Of a DNA stretch of 64,000 bases, positions 11,792 to 23,500 are shown piece by piece (position 1 is the stretch's first letter; every line of letters starts with the position of its first letter). A program made the translations under genes and the position numbers. The DNA lies in the NCBI RefSeq assembly GCF_000350225.1, contig NW_005179031.1:147155-211154 (forward strand), given 5' to 3'. This stretch comes from Chondrus crispus. Lineage: Eukaryota > Rhodophyta > Florideophyceae > Gigartinales > Gigartinaceae. The notes under the pieces were generated by a model. The model searched no databases, was not told the DNA's origin, and saw only the letters and a program-made list of their open reading frames with translations.

Positions 11792-14083
11792 TTACGGAAC
11801 GTCCTCCTGGTCTCGCCTCGCCGAGGCGGGAGCCATGGACCCCGGCGGACAGTAACCAGGGTATCGACGAATGGCGGTATCGAGGTCTGCCAAAGTCGGC
11901 ATGGCTGCCCCGGACGGCGCACCAGCGGCACTCGGGTCGGCCCCAGCGCCGTCTGAGCCGTATGGGTCGCGGATGACACCCCCTGAGGGGGCATAAGGAT
12001 CGCACAGTACCGGCGCGCTCGCGTTGGTCCCGCGCACCCCCTCCGGAAGGGCAGCTCGCAGCTGTTCGCGCTCTTGGCGGTACCGATCGCGATCGGCCGC
12101 CGCGCGCTCGTAGGCGCTGGCCTGTACCCGAGCCTCCTCCCGCAAGGAGTGGGCCTCGCGCTGTGACTGCTGCCACCCCAAGGAAAGCGCGTCACGTTCT
12201 CCGGTGATACGACGCGTCTCCGCGCTTCGGGCAAGGAACCACTCCACCAGTGTGGAGAGGAGAGCCCCCACGGTCCACGACCGCTCGCCGGACGCACTCA
12301 GCACCCCGACGAGCGCGGGAATACCCTCGATGTCCCTCCTGGAGAGGCGGAGGTCTCGAACTGCCACCCCCAGGGAACCGGGAACCCCCGGAGGATGAAG
12401 AGGCGGCATCGGAGCCGTCGTTTGGGTCCCCGTCGCGACGTGCGACCCGGCACGAGTGCCAAGAGGAACGGAAGGCGAGAAACAAGGAGGTTGAGGACTC
12501 GAAAGAACCGGAGCTGCAGTTACAGCGTCCAAATCGCGGTATCGCTTGCGTCGAGTTCACCGCGATTCAGACCCCACTCCGCTGCGCTTGCCCGACAGCT
12601 CGACCGAAGTCGAGCCGGCCGTCGGGCGCGCGACGAAGGAGTCAGAGGTCAAATCGTAAGAGAGATATGCGCTCTGGCCTCCGGTCGTGTAGTCGGTCCA
12701 GTACCGGTGGTTGCGCTCGCTCACCTCCGCTGCTCTCGTCATGAGGACGACCACAGCGCGGAATGACCAACGTACGTGAACGGACACGCGCTTGAGAGGG
12801 TGTATAGGAGCGTCCGGAAGGCCCGGCGTCACTCGCTCAAGAAACGCGATCGTGTCGGGCGACTGGAGAAACACGCGTTCGTGCGCACCAACCTCGGCCA
12901 TAAAGGCACTGCACAGAGACAAGGCCCACTCCCGCTCGAAACTATAGACCAGCTGGGAGTAGGAAGGGTGCTGCGGATCGAGACCGGCAAAACCAAAGTG
13001 CTTGAGGGCCGGCGGAAGATGGGGATGGACCCCTAGCGACGCAAAAGACGCCCGGACCGAGAAGGGCAACGCGGGGAAATCCTCGATGGACAAGCCGCGT
13101 TCGAAAGCCGCCGAGGAGTAGACGCGCCCGTCCTCCTCGGCGGAGTGACAGTAGACGGACCAGTCGTACTGGGCGATCCCGATGGCATACAAGCGCATTA
13201 ATGAGCAAGCTGATTTTTGCAGCGCGACCCGAGGCTTCGTGTAGCCGTAGGGGCGCGGAGTCACGTACAGACCGGGGATCTCGGGAAGGATGAAACGATG
13301 AGCGCCGACTGCGCTCCGACTATACAGAAAAAACGCCATCTTGTCGATGTAGAGCACCTCGTCGACACTGTCGGCGAATGTGCGATCCCCGGGGATCTCC
13401 TCGGAGATCTGATACACAATGCCGTTGCCGCCCGACACCAACCGCCCGAGGGCGACCGAGGCCGCCTCCGAAAGGCCTACGTCGTGTATCTGCCAGATAC
13501 GCCGCAAATCAGGGCGAAGCTGAGGGCGTGTGAGTAATTCGGCGAGGGTGATACCGGTACGGCTGTAACGAAGCCAGCCGTACTGTAGCTGCTCGAGAGG
13601 GAGAGGAGCAGAGCGTTGAGGTGAGCCGAACCATCGAGTGGTTGACGACACGAGACCCGCCTCGCGTGATCCGTCGACAAGGACCCCCTCGCCGACCGTA
13701 TCGGGGCCGCGGTCGCCGACGGGTGCGACGTGCGAACCCGGGGATCCCGGGAACGAGATGCCGGGTCCCTGCGATAAAGGACCCGCACTGCGAGGACGGA
13801 GGGCCTCAGAGAGGCCAACGGGAGGAGTGACCGGCGCCGCGACGCCGGGGTCCGACTCTGGCCGACGCGGCTCGTCGGCCTCCGACGCTGGCGACGGCGC
13901 CGCCCCTGCCGGCGCGAACACCAACGGCGTACGAGCGGGCCGCGACTTCTGGAACGCGACGACAGGCGCCCCCGTAGGAGCCACGGGACCCACGGAAGGG
14001 GGAGTAGAGACATCCGCAGCGTTGGCCGCCGCGGTGGACGGACCGGTAGCGTCCCCCGACGAGGCGGGGAGCGGAGGTGTCAT
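11792..14083 (-). CDS. Element A antisense ORF (aORF), one in-frame stop
   Basis: The - strand reading starts at MTPPLPASSGD (14083) and ends with TAA at 11792-11794, about 763 codons. A single in-frame TGA at 12557-12559 falls in the basic stretch before TRRKRYRDLD. The order matches B and C: a Pro/Ala-rich N-terminus; a conserved core from RWFG to SDSFVARP, with VALQKSA, EEDGRV, GVHPHLP, LKHFGFA, EREWA and WTDYTTG; a basic RRKRYRDLD patch; a charged helical segment likely to form a coiled coil (RAAADRDRYRQEREQLRAA); and a C-terminal YCPP box. I recognise no known domain. It is antisense to gag-pol, with its start about 190 bp from the 3' LTR, so its promoter is probably in that LTR. If the TGA is real this copy makes a truncated protein. 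Confidence 0.85.
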
Positions 14084-14257
14084 AACGCGAGGAGCAGCCG
14101 GCGCACGTGACGAGCAAGCGGGCGTGCGCGAGTGGAAGCAGAGGAGTCACGAAGTGGAAAGGAGGGATTATCGGGGAGACGGCACGCGACACCCCTCGCC
14201 AAGGGGGATTGCTGCAACGAAAGCTACCACGACACGCGAACGCCGACGGTCACCCTT

Positions 14258-14267
14258 AAGGGGGGGG
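14258..14267 (+). other. Element A 3' polypurine tract
   Basis: AAGGGGGGGG followed by CCG stands directly before the 3' LTR, the expected place for plus-strand priming. The upstream bases are a degraded copy of the hairpin seen next to the internal tract. Confidence 0.8.
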
Positions 14268-14270
14268 CCG

Positions 14271-14927
14271 TGTGGTATAACCCCCCCTGGGGCCTTATTT
14301 TAGATTAGATCAACTCAGAATCGGATCAGTTACTGTAGGGCTCGATGCTCTACAGTACCACCACGTGTACCCCCAAGCAAAGGGGGCGCACGTGTACACG
14401 TGTACGCGCGGAATGGAAGAGCGCGCACACACGTGGACTGTCAGCCCCGATGGCTGACAGTATTACAGTGTCGACCGACCGCTACAGTACATCGGTACTG
14501 TACTATTATGATAGGTTATTATGTACATTAAATATGGAGCGGACCGGCGGCGGGGAAAGGGCGACAAGGAAGGACTTGTCGACGACCGACCGCCGAGGGC
14601 CGACTCCCCGCTTATTCTAACCGCGCGCTTTCGCCTTCGCGCGCGTTAGACGACACCGAGCGCGGGTAGAGGACGCGCGACGCACGCCCACGAGCCGGAT
14701 CCACCTCCGCCCGTCGGTACTGGATCGTTACCCAGTACCGCGCCGGGGCGTCGAGGCGTCGATCCGCTCGCGCGTGCGCGCGTCCTCCCCGATCCCGCTC
14801 TACCACGCTACCCGGGCCCGTGCTCCGGTTCCGTAGTGGGTGTCCGTCTTCCCTTGTCTTCTCCTTCTGGAGGGTCTCCGCAAGAACTGAGTATACACCC
14901 CGCTCCGTTGGGGGTGTTTATACTACA
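14271..14927 (+). repeat. Element A 3' LTR
   Basis: 657 bp, the same length and ends as the 5' LTR with about 14 substitutions. It carries the same ordered hairpins. In the reverse direction it faces the aORF, so it is the likely source of antisense transcription. Confidence 0.95.
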
Positions 14928-15657
14928 CCTCCGTCGGTGGACGTAAACAAGTAGCAGCGCTACACCCACGTGTCGCCCGATGGCCAAGACACCTACACCG
15001 GTCCCGTCGCAACCAAAGCCGATGGCACCAACAACAAACAAAAGAACCAACACAAGAGCCCGATGACTCCAGTCGTCACAATGCGGATCGCAATCAGGCA
15101 CTGTGGAACCAACACAAGATAAGGGAATAGAAATAGAGATAGAAATAGAAAAGGATAGGTGAAATAAAGGAAAAGAAAAGGGAACCCCCAAGCGCAAAGG
15201 ATAACGTAATCTGTGGTAAAAGGGAGCGTCTTGGGAAAGACGGACTTCGACCCAGGCGATATTCAACTCTGGCAACTCGGGTTACCATTACTGACTTGGT
15301 GGTCAGAGGGCTAAGGTATATATCGCCCCGCTGGAGCCACTACAGTAGCTCGCGGCGCTAGATCCTAGATCTAATCTAGTGTCAGCAAAATTCATGCCAA
15401 CTAAATAAAATAAAATAATTAAAAATTAAAACTGTGCAGTTATTCACACGTGGGTCCCCCAACCCGGACTACTTTTCATATCTAAATATTTTCCTTTCTT
15501 TTCACCCCCCTTTTCAGGAGCGTATTGCACTACATATCCCCCTTCCGAGCGCTCTTGTACGCCGCTCCGTCATCGTATAATCTTCTCGCCGTTTCTCTCA
15601 TAATCCTACACCGCCGCATCCGGTAATCGGTGAAAGTGCAAGAGCAAGACGGGCCCC
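14928..15657. other. spacer between element A and D's antisense ORF
   Basis: No gene is supported. 14928-14932 (CCTCC) is A's right target-site duplicate. It is followed by the second copy of the diverged tandem repeat also seen at 1080-1150. An imperfect AGAAAT-type microsatellite lies at about 15125-15155. GGTATATATC at about 15315 is TATA-like. CTACAGTAG at about 15341 matches a motif common in the LTRs here. 15400-15500 is AT-rich. A purine-rich run on the - strand (about 15495-15525) could be a polypurine tract of element D, but I found no LTR next to it. Confidence 0.4.
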
Positions 15658-16935
15658 ATGTTTTCTTCATCCCCGAGCCACTCGAGTGGTGGTACCAAAC
15701 GCAAGCGCTACGGCGTGGGCTTTTCTTCCACTTCCCACGACCCTCTAAGTCTCCCTTCCATCCTGCGACTACTCCCTGATTCCCAACATGCCGGCCCTGT
15801 TGGCCACATCGATTCCGATCCTAACGCTCCGTCCTCGCGTCGATACCCTGCTGCGTCGGAGCTCCACGATAAGGCCATGCGCCTTAATCCTGTGCTTTTC
15901 GCTTCCGCTAAATGGTTCTCAGTGATCGGTGTATGCGCCTTCGATGACATTGCTCACTCGTTCGCCGATGGCGCCGGTATGCTTCCAGGACAAATCCCCC
16001 TTCAAGCTATTCAGTCTTACGATTGGTTGGCTCGCATCGCCATTCCTCCCTCCATCCTGTGTCACACTCCGCCTCTTGGTCGTGCAGTGTTATCGAACCG
16101 CTTCATGACCGCTGTGTGCGACAGGCTTGAGCTACCATTGACGCAGGATCTCATCTTTGAGGAATTCGGTTGTGACACGTGGCAGTTTCGCACCGAGGGC
16201 GAGCGGTCTTACCTCGATAACATGCTGGCCTGGACCTCCGATAACCCCCCTCGTGAAGCGAACCGCCTTTGGTTCAACCAACGGATCGTCTCGGGCGACG
16301 CTATGATGTGGACCAACGCCATAATTCCGGCTAATTTCCGACTTATCAAGCGGGGTACCATCCCCTTCTTCCAGCACACAGTTCGCTTCGAACGCCGTAT
16401 TCGGTCTGACACGGGTTATTTTGTGGCCTACCAGATGTTGGAGGTGCGCGAAATCTCGACGTCTGATTACGCGAATCGTTATCAACGTATTCCGTCGTGG
16501 TGGAGCCAATTTGAGGTCTGCCAAGGCTTTGGGGCTGAGCTCGGCCCTGTGTACACGTATTACGGAAGGTATTTACGTGATCCTCGACACGGCCTTTGGG
16601 TAGTCTTCCTCAAAGAGTGGTGTACTAAAGTGGCAGTGACTCTCCTGTGGGAGACCTACGACTGCTGGAGGTCGTGGTACTTGCCTCCCCAGCTCATCAG
16701 CCTTATGCGACGTCTCGATTATTCGATTCCCCTGAGCGGTGCTGATGCAGACACCGAACTGCATTCTCTCCTCGATAAAATAGAGGAGGTCGATTGGGAT
16801 TTGATACCGCGACAAAATTCCTCTCGTTCCTTCGTCCAGCAACGCCCCTTCTTCTCTCCTGGCCGTGCTCATCGTGAATGTAGTCGCCAACTCGGTGGCG
16901 TTCGGGGTCGTCCCTTTCCGATCTTGCCCTTTTGA
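15658..16935 (+). CDS. ORF of unknown function, antisense to and downstream of element D pol
   Basis: A 425-codon open frame from ATG 15658 to TGA 16935. The N-terminus is Ser-rich with a basic SGGTKRKRYG patch that could be a nuclear signal. The body is Trp/Tyr/Phe-rich and looks globular, with no signal peptide or membrane segment that I can see. The last 35 or so residues are Arg/Pro-rich and may be out-of-frame read-through. I recognise no family, and it is not visibly related to the aORF of A, B and C. Its position is the same: opposite strand to gag-pol, beyond the pol end, at the far side of a long spacer. It could instead be a host gene. Confidence 0.55.
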   Translation: MFSSSPSHSSGGTKRKRYGVGFSSTSHDPLSLPSILRLLPDSQHAGPVGHIDSDPNAPSSRRYPAASELHDKAMRLNPVLFASAKWFSVIGVCAFDDIAHSFADGAGMLPGQIPLQAIQSYDWLARIAIPPSILCHTPPLGRAVLSNRFMTAVCDRLELPLTQDLIFEEFGCDTWQFRTEGERSYLDNMLAWTSDNPPREANRLWFNQRIVSGDAMMWTNAIIPANFRLIKRGTIPFFQHTVRFERRIRSDTGYFVAYQMLEVREISTSDYANRYQRIPSWWSQFEVCQGFGAELGPVYTYYGRYLRDPRHGLWVVFLKEWCTKVAVTLLWETYDCWRSWYLPPQLISLMRRLDYSIPLSGADADTELHSLLDKIEEVDWDLIPRQNSSRSFVQQRPFFSPGRAHRECSRQLGGVRGRPFPILPF

Positions 16936-19900
16936 TGGGGTGCCACTTTGGCCACGTAGGCTTGTTAAGCCTATCAACTACCCCAGCTCGTTCGCGGCGG
17001 AGATGTCGTTGGCATGTCTCCCACGTCCTATCTCGCAAACTCTGCTCGTCAAAGAGCGCTTCAGCTCCTGTCAATAAAAAGGGTCATTCTGCTTCACCCC
17101 CTTTTTGTGCCTCATCTTCCTGCTTAGTAAGGAAGTCCACCCGTCTCCATCAACCTCCTTCTCCCTATAAACAGGACTTGATGTTTGTGAAGATGGGAAT
17201 TTAATTTTCCCTCACCTCGCGTCATCCTCCAGCGCACCGTCTCTTCGCCTACTCTCCTTTCCTCTTTGTCCTGCCTTTTTTTCTATCTCTGCAAGTGACT
17301 CGATCCGTTGAGCTTGAGCTTGGCAGTCCTGCTTGCATCCGTGTTTCTGCACGGATCGAAGTGCGTGTGAAGTTCCCGGTCCTCAGGGCTTCGCGCCACT
17401 ATCAATTTGTCCAAACGAGAGGTACTCTCAGTAATTGCACATAGTCTCTCAGACGTCATCGCCGACGTTCGTCGCGTTTTCGGATCCAGAGGATCAACTC
17501 TCATCATCATGCATCCCTTTTGTCCGTTGCGATCGTTCCTCTCGTACGTCTACACTCGGCCTGGAGACTCCAGGCTCCACGCCATGCTGCGTTACATTCT
17601 CCTCCTTGGACGACGATCAGACCCTGTTCACCTCGTGAGAGATTATTTCTCACAACGAGCTCCGGTTGACGTCATGTGGGTGCTCCCATTGGACGCTTTC
17701 GTCATGTGATGACCGTGAGCCGATCCTAATCGAAACGTATGCCTCTCAAAACCACTAGCTCTTGGTACACGTGGACACGATAACCGCATCTGTAACCGGG
17801 GCGCGAACCGTTAACTGTCTACCAAGGACTTCTCCGAATCTCTCAAGTCCTCCTCACGCATCTCGTCGTCTTACGGCTGGCACCAGCCATGCTCTTCAAT
17901 TTCGTCGCCGATTGGCGCTTTGGGACGAGCCGGTTCCTTCACCAAAGTTATTCTCAATACCCTTTTGTGTCCAGCTGTCCGGCTGATTTCGTACCGTCTG
18001 ACAAGAAATCTCTTTCACGCATTCCACGGCGGTTTCCTGATGCTATGCAGCCTTCCTCACCAACACTTCGACTACCCCTCGGGTGTTAAAAAGTGAATTA
18101 CCCAGCTCAATCACCCGTTCCCCGTTGGACAACGCACGGGAAACATTCTCGGGAAAGTACCAATTCGTTGCGTCGTCGACGTCAGCGCTTGGATCTTCCA
18201 CCCTTGACTCCTCCTCTTCCTCACAGTGCACGCGTCCCGAAATCCTCCTCTTCATGTAGCGTACACCCTGAAATTCTCCTCCTGAAGTAACACTGTCTTT
18301 TCATCCTCTTCTTTGTTGCTCTCATTTTCGCCCTCACCCATGCAGCATATGTCTCATTTTTCCTTCTCTTATTCTCCCCTGCTCTTCTCCCTCTTGTTAT
18401 TCGATCCACGCACCGACCTCTGCCATTTCCTTCAAAACTTTTCCTCCCCATGTCACAACGCTTCCCGTTTGTTCAGGGATACGGATAAAATTTCGAATCT
18501 CCAATTTTTTTGTGGCTTGTTGGCGTACGGAACAGCGCGTGCGATGATATCGTCATAATCGTAAGATCGTGACTCTTGTTGGCCTGCGCCGCTTCATGCC
18601 TCTTCATCGTGAGTTACCGGCTAGTAAGAGTCTGTGCGGCGGCGCGCGTTCTCTAGGTCACAAGACAAAAAGACAAACAGAAAGAAAGAAAGGTAAACAA
18701 GCAGTAGTTGATCGTCGGTGATCAGTGGTTGTGTGTGGCGCGCGCGTTAGGAAAACTACACGAGGGTCAGAGCTCATCGGAACCGAGAGGCTTATCGATA
18801 TCTTCAGTTAAGCTGTGCTTCTTCGATTCGCCGTATCATTGCAGACAGTAAGGTCCCTCTGCCCTCGCTTGTGAATACAGCCGACGACTGACGTCGCTCC
18901 CTTTTTCGACATCCCGCACAGGACGAGCACGCTCCACTTTTTCCTGCTGGTATCCTCGCGTGGCGGGGGGGAGGGTACGGACTTGTGCGGGCTGTTTGCA
19001 CCCCTCTTTTTTGTCTAAGTACCCGGCGCCTCGTGCGCTCCATCCGACATGCCTTCCTAAATTTTGCTTCAAAATTCCCGATGTGGTTCTGTGTTCCACT
19101 TGGGCATCGCCACACTTGTCGATCTGCACGGGGGAGTGTTGCGGTGTACTCCGGGGTGTCTGGAAGTAACACCCCCTCGAATTAATCTCCGGGATGTCCT
19201 GCGGCTTACGTGATGGGCCATCCAACGACAACTGCCTGCCCTTCGAACTCTCCCCTCGCATCGTGGTGCATCTCTTCATCCTCAAGAGGTACGCCTCCCA
19301 CGCCTCCGACACTCGTTCCTGCCAATACTTCAGCCTCGTCGCACATCTCATCATCCACTTCCTCCTGCTTCGCCTTGCCCGCATGCGCATGCACATCAGC
19401 TACATCCTTTGAACACCTTCTCCCTCAACTCGAAAGTAACCCACTCGTCCGTCTGACGCACCCCCGTGTCCCCCGTGGAGGACAGTAGTCTGCTCCTCCT
19501 TTCCCTGTTTCCCCCGACAGTATCAGCGAGATTAGCCAACTTGCGCGGGATATTCGGGTGTATAGCATTCGTGACCGACACAACCTAATCGGTAGGCCTA
19601 CACACGCGACTGCAGAACCACGCTTGTTCCTTCACTTACCCCCTTTCAAATGCGTTCCGCTCTCCCATTTATGCCGCCGTCTGTTTGCCACCAGACACTT
19701 CCTCAATCACACACAGTCTTTCAACCAGCCGTCGGCCATTTCAGCCCTTCCCCAACGACACGAAGTACGCCCCTCCGGGAAGCTCTGCCTTAATCCCATC
19801 GTCGTGCGCGGTCACGCGTAGAGCACGCATCTTCCGGACTCCGTCCCGTCTCACGGCGTTCGCTAAGTATATATATATATTTTCTAATCTAACTAATGTC

Positions 19901-20593
19901 ACCTGGTTTGCCATCAACGTCATGCATACATTTTTCTTTTCTCTTCCTGTAAGTGGACGACTTGGTTCACCTCCCTCATTCTCTTAGGTGCCCCGGAGGT
20001 TGCCCAGGGCTGTGTATTCGAAATCAAAAAACAACAAAACAACAAAACCGAAGCGAAGAAAAGGAAAAGAAAAGAAAGGAGAGGTCTTCGTTATGACCCT
20101 GTGAGTATCCCGCGACGCGGGCGTTGGCCGTAACCTTGTCAAAGGCGGAATTGATCTCGAAGATTATCGCCTCTTCATTGTCCTCCTTGGACTCGTCATA
20201 GACTTGCTGACCGACCTCCGCGGTGCGCGGTCGTGTCCCCAACGTCTCAAAAATAAATAAAACAACACAAAAGCAATCACAAATAAAACCAAAACGAGAC
20301 CGAACAGTTATGAAGGTAAGAGTGAAAAAGGTGGATTATCCAGTCCATTTCCCCGTTCTTCCAGCGTTCTTTCTTCGCTTGGCACCCCGTTACGCGACTT
20401 CCGACCTGAGTATCTCATCACGACGCTCATCCTACTCGTGCGCGCGCTGCTTCTACTTGCGGGTGGCTGTCTGAAGGCGCCTCACATGGTTTGTTCCATC
20501 TCATCGTTCCCCTTTTCTTGACCCTCAGGTCGGCTAGCTCTGCCCAGTGCGGATTACCGCACTGACACTGACATGTGAAATTCTTGGTTACCA
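16936..20593. other. non-coding region between the + strand ORF and element D pol
   Basis: About 3.6 kb of lower-GC sequence with only short, unsupported ORFs. Visible structure: an AATTTCGAATCTCCAATTTTTTT block near 18487-18510, loosely like the AT-rich block in element A's spacer; a TA dinucleotide run at about 19867-19880; and an A/G-rich stretch at about 20024-20085. If D has the same plan as A to C, this is its spacer. Confidence 0.45.
20545..20564. other. perfect hairpin just beyond D pol stop
   Basis: Arms CAGTGCGG (20545-20552) and CCGCACTG (20557-20564) enclose ATTA. It lies 30 bases past the pol stop codon in the - direction. Role unknown; it may be an RNA 3' structure. Confidence 0.5.
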
Positions 20594-23500
20594 TTATCCT
20601 GATTGCGCTTGCACGACCTGTGCGGGCAAGGATAATCTTTTCCGTCGGAAATACGTGACGGCTGCGCTGCGGGGCAATTGCTCAATGGGTTCCCACGTTG
20701 CGTCCTTGAGGGTATACCCACACCGTCTTACTTTGAGAATTAATTTCTCCCCGTCGTAGCCGTGGTCCACGATCTTGTCGATCACATACTCCTGACTCCC
20801 GGCTCCTTCTTCCTGCGTGTGCAACTGTCCTTCCCCCTTTCGAAAAGCCAGCGACTCATCCTCATCCTGCTCTTCCGAACCTCCCATCTCTTGTAGATCG
20901 GGCGGGGTGCCCGTAGCTTCCTGATTTATCAACGGTCCGTCATCCATCATATCCTTCGCTTGCCCGGCGTAGCCACTTGTGCCAACTTATATTTCGGCTC
21001 GGTAGCCGTGCCTTGCTCTTTCCGAAGGAATACGTATGATCCTGAAGGGATGTCATACTTCGACTTGCGGAGCCTTGCGTCGAAATTTCCCTTGTAGCGC
21101 GCTTGTTCTTTCCGCAAGCTCTTACCAGCGCCTTTCATCAGGCTTTCCAACCACGACTGCCATTTCAGGTAGTAAGCCGATTCGAGCTAAATCCTTCCAA
21201 ACTTGGCTGTGCTTGCAACGCAATGTTTCTCGGCGCCCGGGCAAACACCAGCTCGAAGGGCGCGATGTTCGTAGTTCGATGAACTTGCGTGTTGTATACG
21301 AACATCACGGCGTCGCTGAATAGGTCCCAGTCCTTGGGATGTTCTCCAACATATTTTTGCAACGCGGAAGTCAGCGTGCGGTTAAACCTTTTAACTTGGC
21401 CGTTGCCTTGCGGGTGGTACGTAGTCGTGAACACATTGCGTATGCCGAGAATTCGACAGACGTTCTGAAAGAACCGGGCCGTGAACTGTGTTCCATTGTC
21501 GGACAACAGCTTGACCGGCGGTCCGTACACGAATACCCAATGGTGAACGAAGGCTTGTGCGATGTGCGCAGCTGATATCTTCTTCTACGATACGGTTCGT
21601 ACCAGTTTCGAGTATCGATCGCTGATCACGAGAATATACCGATTTCTTCGTTCAGTTGTAATTAGCTCGCCGAGGATGTCGATGGCGACAAACTCCAGCG
21701 GAGCTTTGGGCGTGAACAGCTTCATTTCCTTCGTGTTTCTTCTTAAATTCACCCTTTCCCGCGCACATGCGGCGCAATTCTTCGCGACTGCGTAGCAGTC
21801 TAGGGCCAGCGTAGGCCAGTAGAAATATCTTCTCAATGTCTTGTAAAGTTTCCTGCCTCCAGGGTGTCCTGCCAATTTTGCGTAGTGCCTCAACCCTAGG
21901 ACGCGGTCTCTTAACGATTGAGGTATCACCACTTGTACAAACTCCGCCGCGGTACGGTATAGAGTTCCTTCGAGTTCCTCGGTCTCCATGCTGAACGTTC
22001 TCACCTTTCCGGCGTCCATTTCTTCTTGATGCGATTGCAGAAGGGGTCGACGGCTTGCTCGCGAATGAGATCCTCCGGAGTGACAGATTGGAATTGATCG
22101 AGGCGATCGGAGGCGCCTCCCCCCTCAAGAGCAAGGATGTCGTCTAACGCGTCAAAACTGTCCTCGTCCTCCACTGTTCCCTCGGCTGGTTCGGCCATCA
22201 AACATGGAATTTCGTCGTCGATTTCGTCGACGGTTTCTCCAGCGGTCCGTAATCTTGACAGAGCATCAGCTTGGCTGTTAGCCTTTCCCTTTTTGTACTT
22301 GATTTCAAAATCAAATTCCGAGAGGCGTAGCCTCCATCGGATTAATCTCCCACTGGGGTCGGTTACGTTCATCAACCACCTCCATGAGGCATGGTCAGTA
22401 TGCACAATGAAGTGCTCGCCATATAGATATGGTCTTAGAGTCTGTACGGCCCAAATAACCGCAAGACATTCTTTTTCTGATACACAACAGTTTTTCTCGG
22501 GTGCGGCTAACGTTCTTGAAAAGAACCCGATGGGTTTACGTTGCGCATCCGGATGCGTTTGAAATAATGCAGCGCCGATTTGATAGTCGCTTGCATCGGT
22601 GTCTACCGAGTATAGTAGGTCCTTCTTTGGCAGCGCCAACACCGATGGTGCCAAGATAGCGTCTTTGAGCTTGTTAAAAGCTTTTTCGCATGGTTCGTCG
22701 AATCCTTCCAACTGGACCGGTGGTCCTTTCTTCAGTAGTTGGTTTAGAGGATGCGCAATTTTCGCATAATGCGGAACCTATTTGCGGTAGACATTACAAA
22801 TTCCCGAGAAGCTCCTGAGCTGGGTCTGCGTTTGAGGGTACCTCACTTGTTCCAATGCGGCGGTTCGCGCGGTGTCAACTTCCAATGTACCTGGCCGAAC
22901 GACATGGCCCAGGTACTTGATCTTTTCGACGAAAAATTCGCACTTGCGAAGCTTGAGCTTCACACCTGCCTTTTACAATACAGACAGTATTTCGTTAACG
23001 TGGACGACGTGCTCCTCCCAGGATTTGCTGAAGATGATGATATCATCTAGATATACCAGACAGCATTTCCAGCGTAACGGAGAGAGCAGGATGTCCATGG
23101 CTCTCTGAAACGTCGCTGGCGCGTTGGTAAGCCCGAAGGGCATTCTTGAAAAACGGTAGAGACCTGAGTGACACGAAAAAGCTGTCTTGTCGCGGTCCGC
23201 TTCCGGAATAGGCATCTGCCAATACCCTGAAATCGCGTCCAACGCGGAAAAGACCTTGGTGTCTCTCAACGAGTCCAGACACTCATCCATGAGCGGCAAA
23301 GGGTACGTGTCCTTCACCGTTACCGCGTTTAGCTGCGATAGTCTACGCAAAAGCGCATCGATCCATCTGGCTTGGGCATTAATAAAACGGGCGACGCCCA
23401 TTCTGACTGCGCCGGCTCGATGAATCCTGCTTCTAACATCTTCTGTACTTCTGCGGCCTCGACCTCCCCAGCCTTTGGATCGGCTCGGTAGGGAGCTTGT

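Larger units (their letters stand above)
1221..14927 (+). mobile_element. Element A: full-length Ty3/gypsy chromovirus-like retrotransposon with antisense ORF
   Basis: The element is 13,707 bp with two 657-bp LTRs starting TGTGGTATAA and ending TTATACTACA. The 5-bp duplication CCTCC (1216-1220 and 14928-14932) marks a clean insertion. Gag and pol run on the + strand, and the aORF runs on the - strand before the 3' LTR. I count about 14 mismatches between the two LTRs, roughly 2%. Gag-pol carries about twelve stops or frameshifts, so the copy cannot be autonomous. It groups with element C in LTR and pol sequence. Confidence 0.95.

Noticed and set aside
19867-19880. TA-run as a promoter TATA box for a gene on either strand
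   Set aside because: Simple dinucleotide repeat with no supportable ORF following it on either side.
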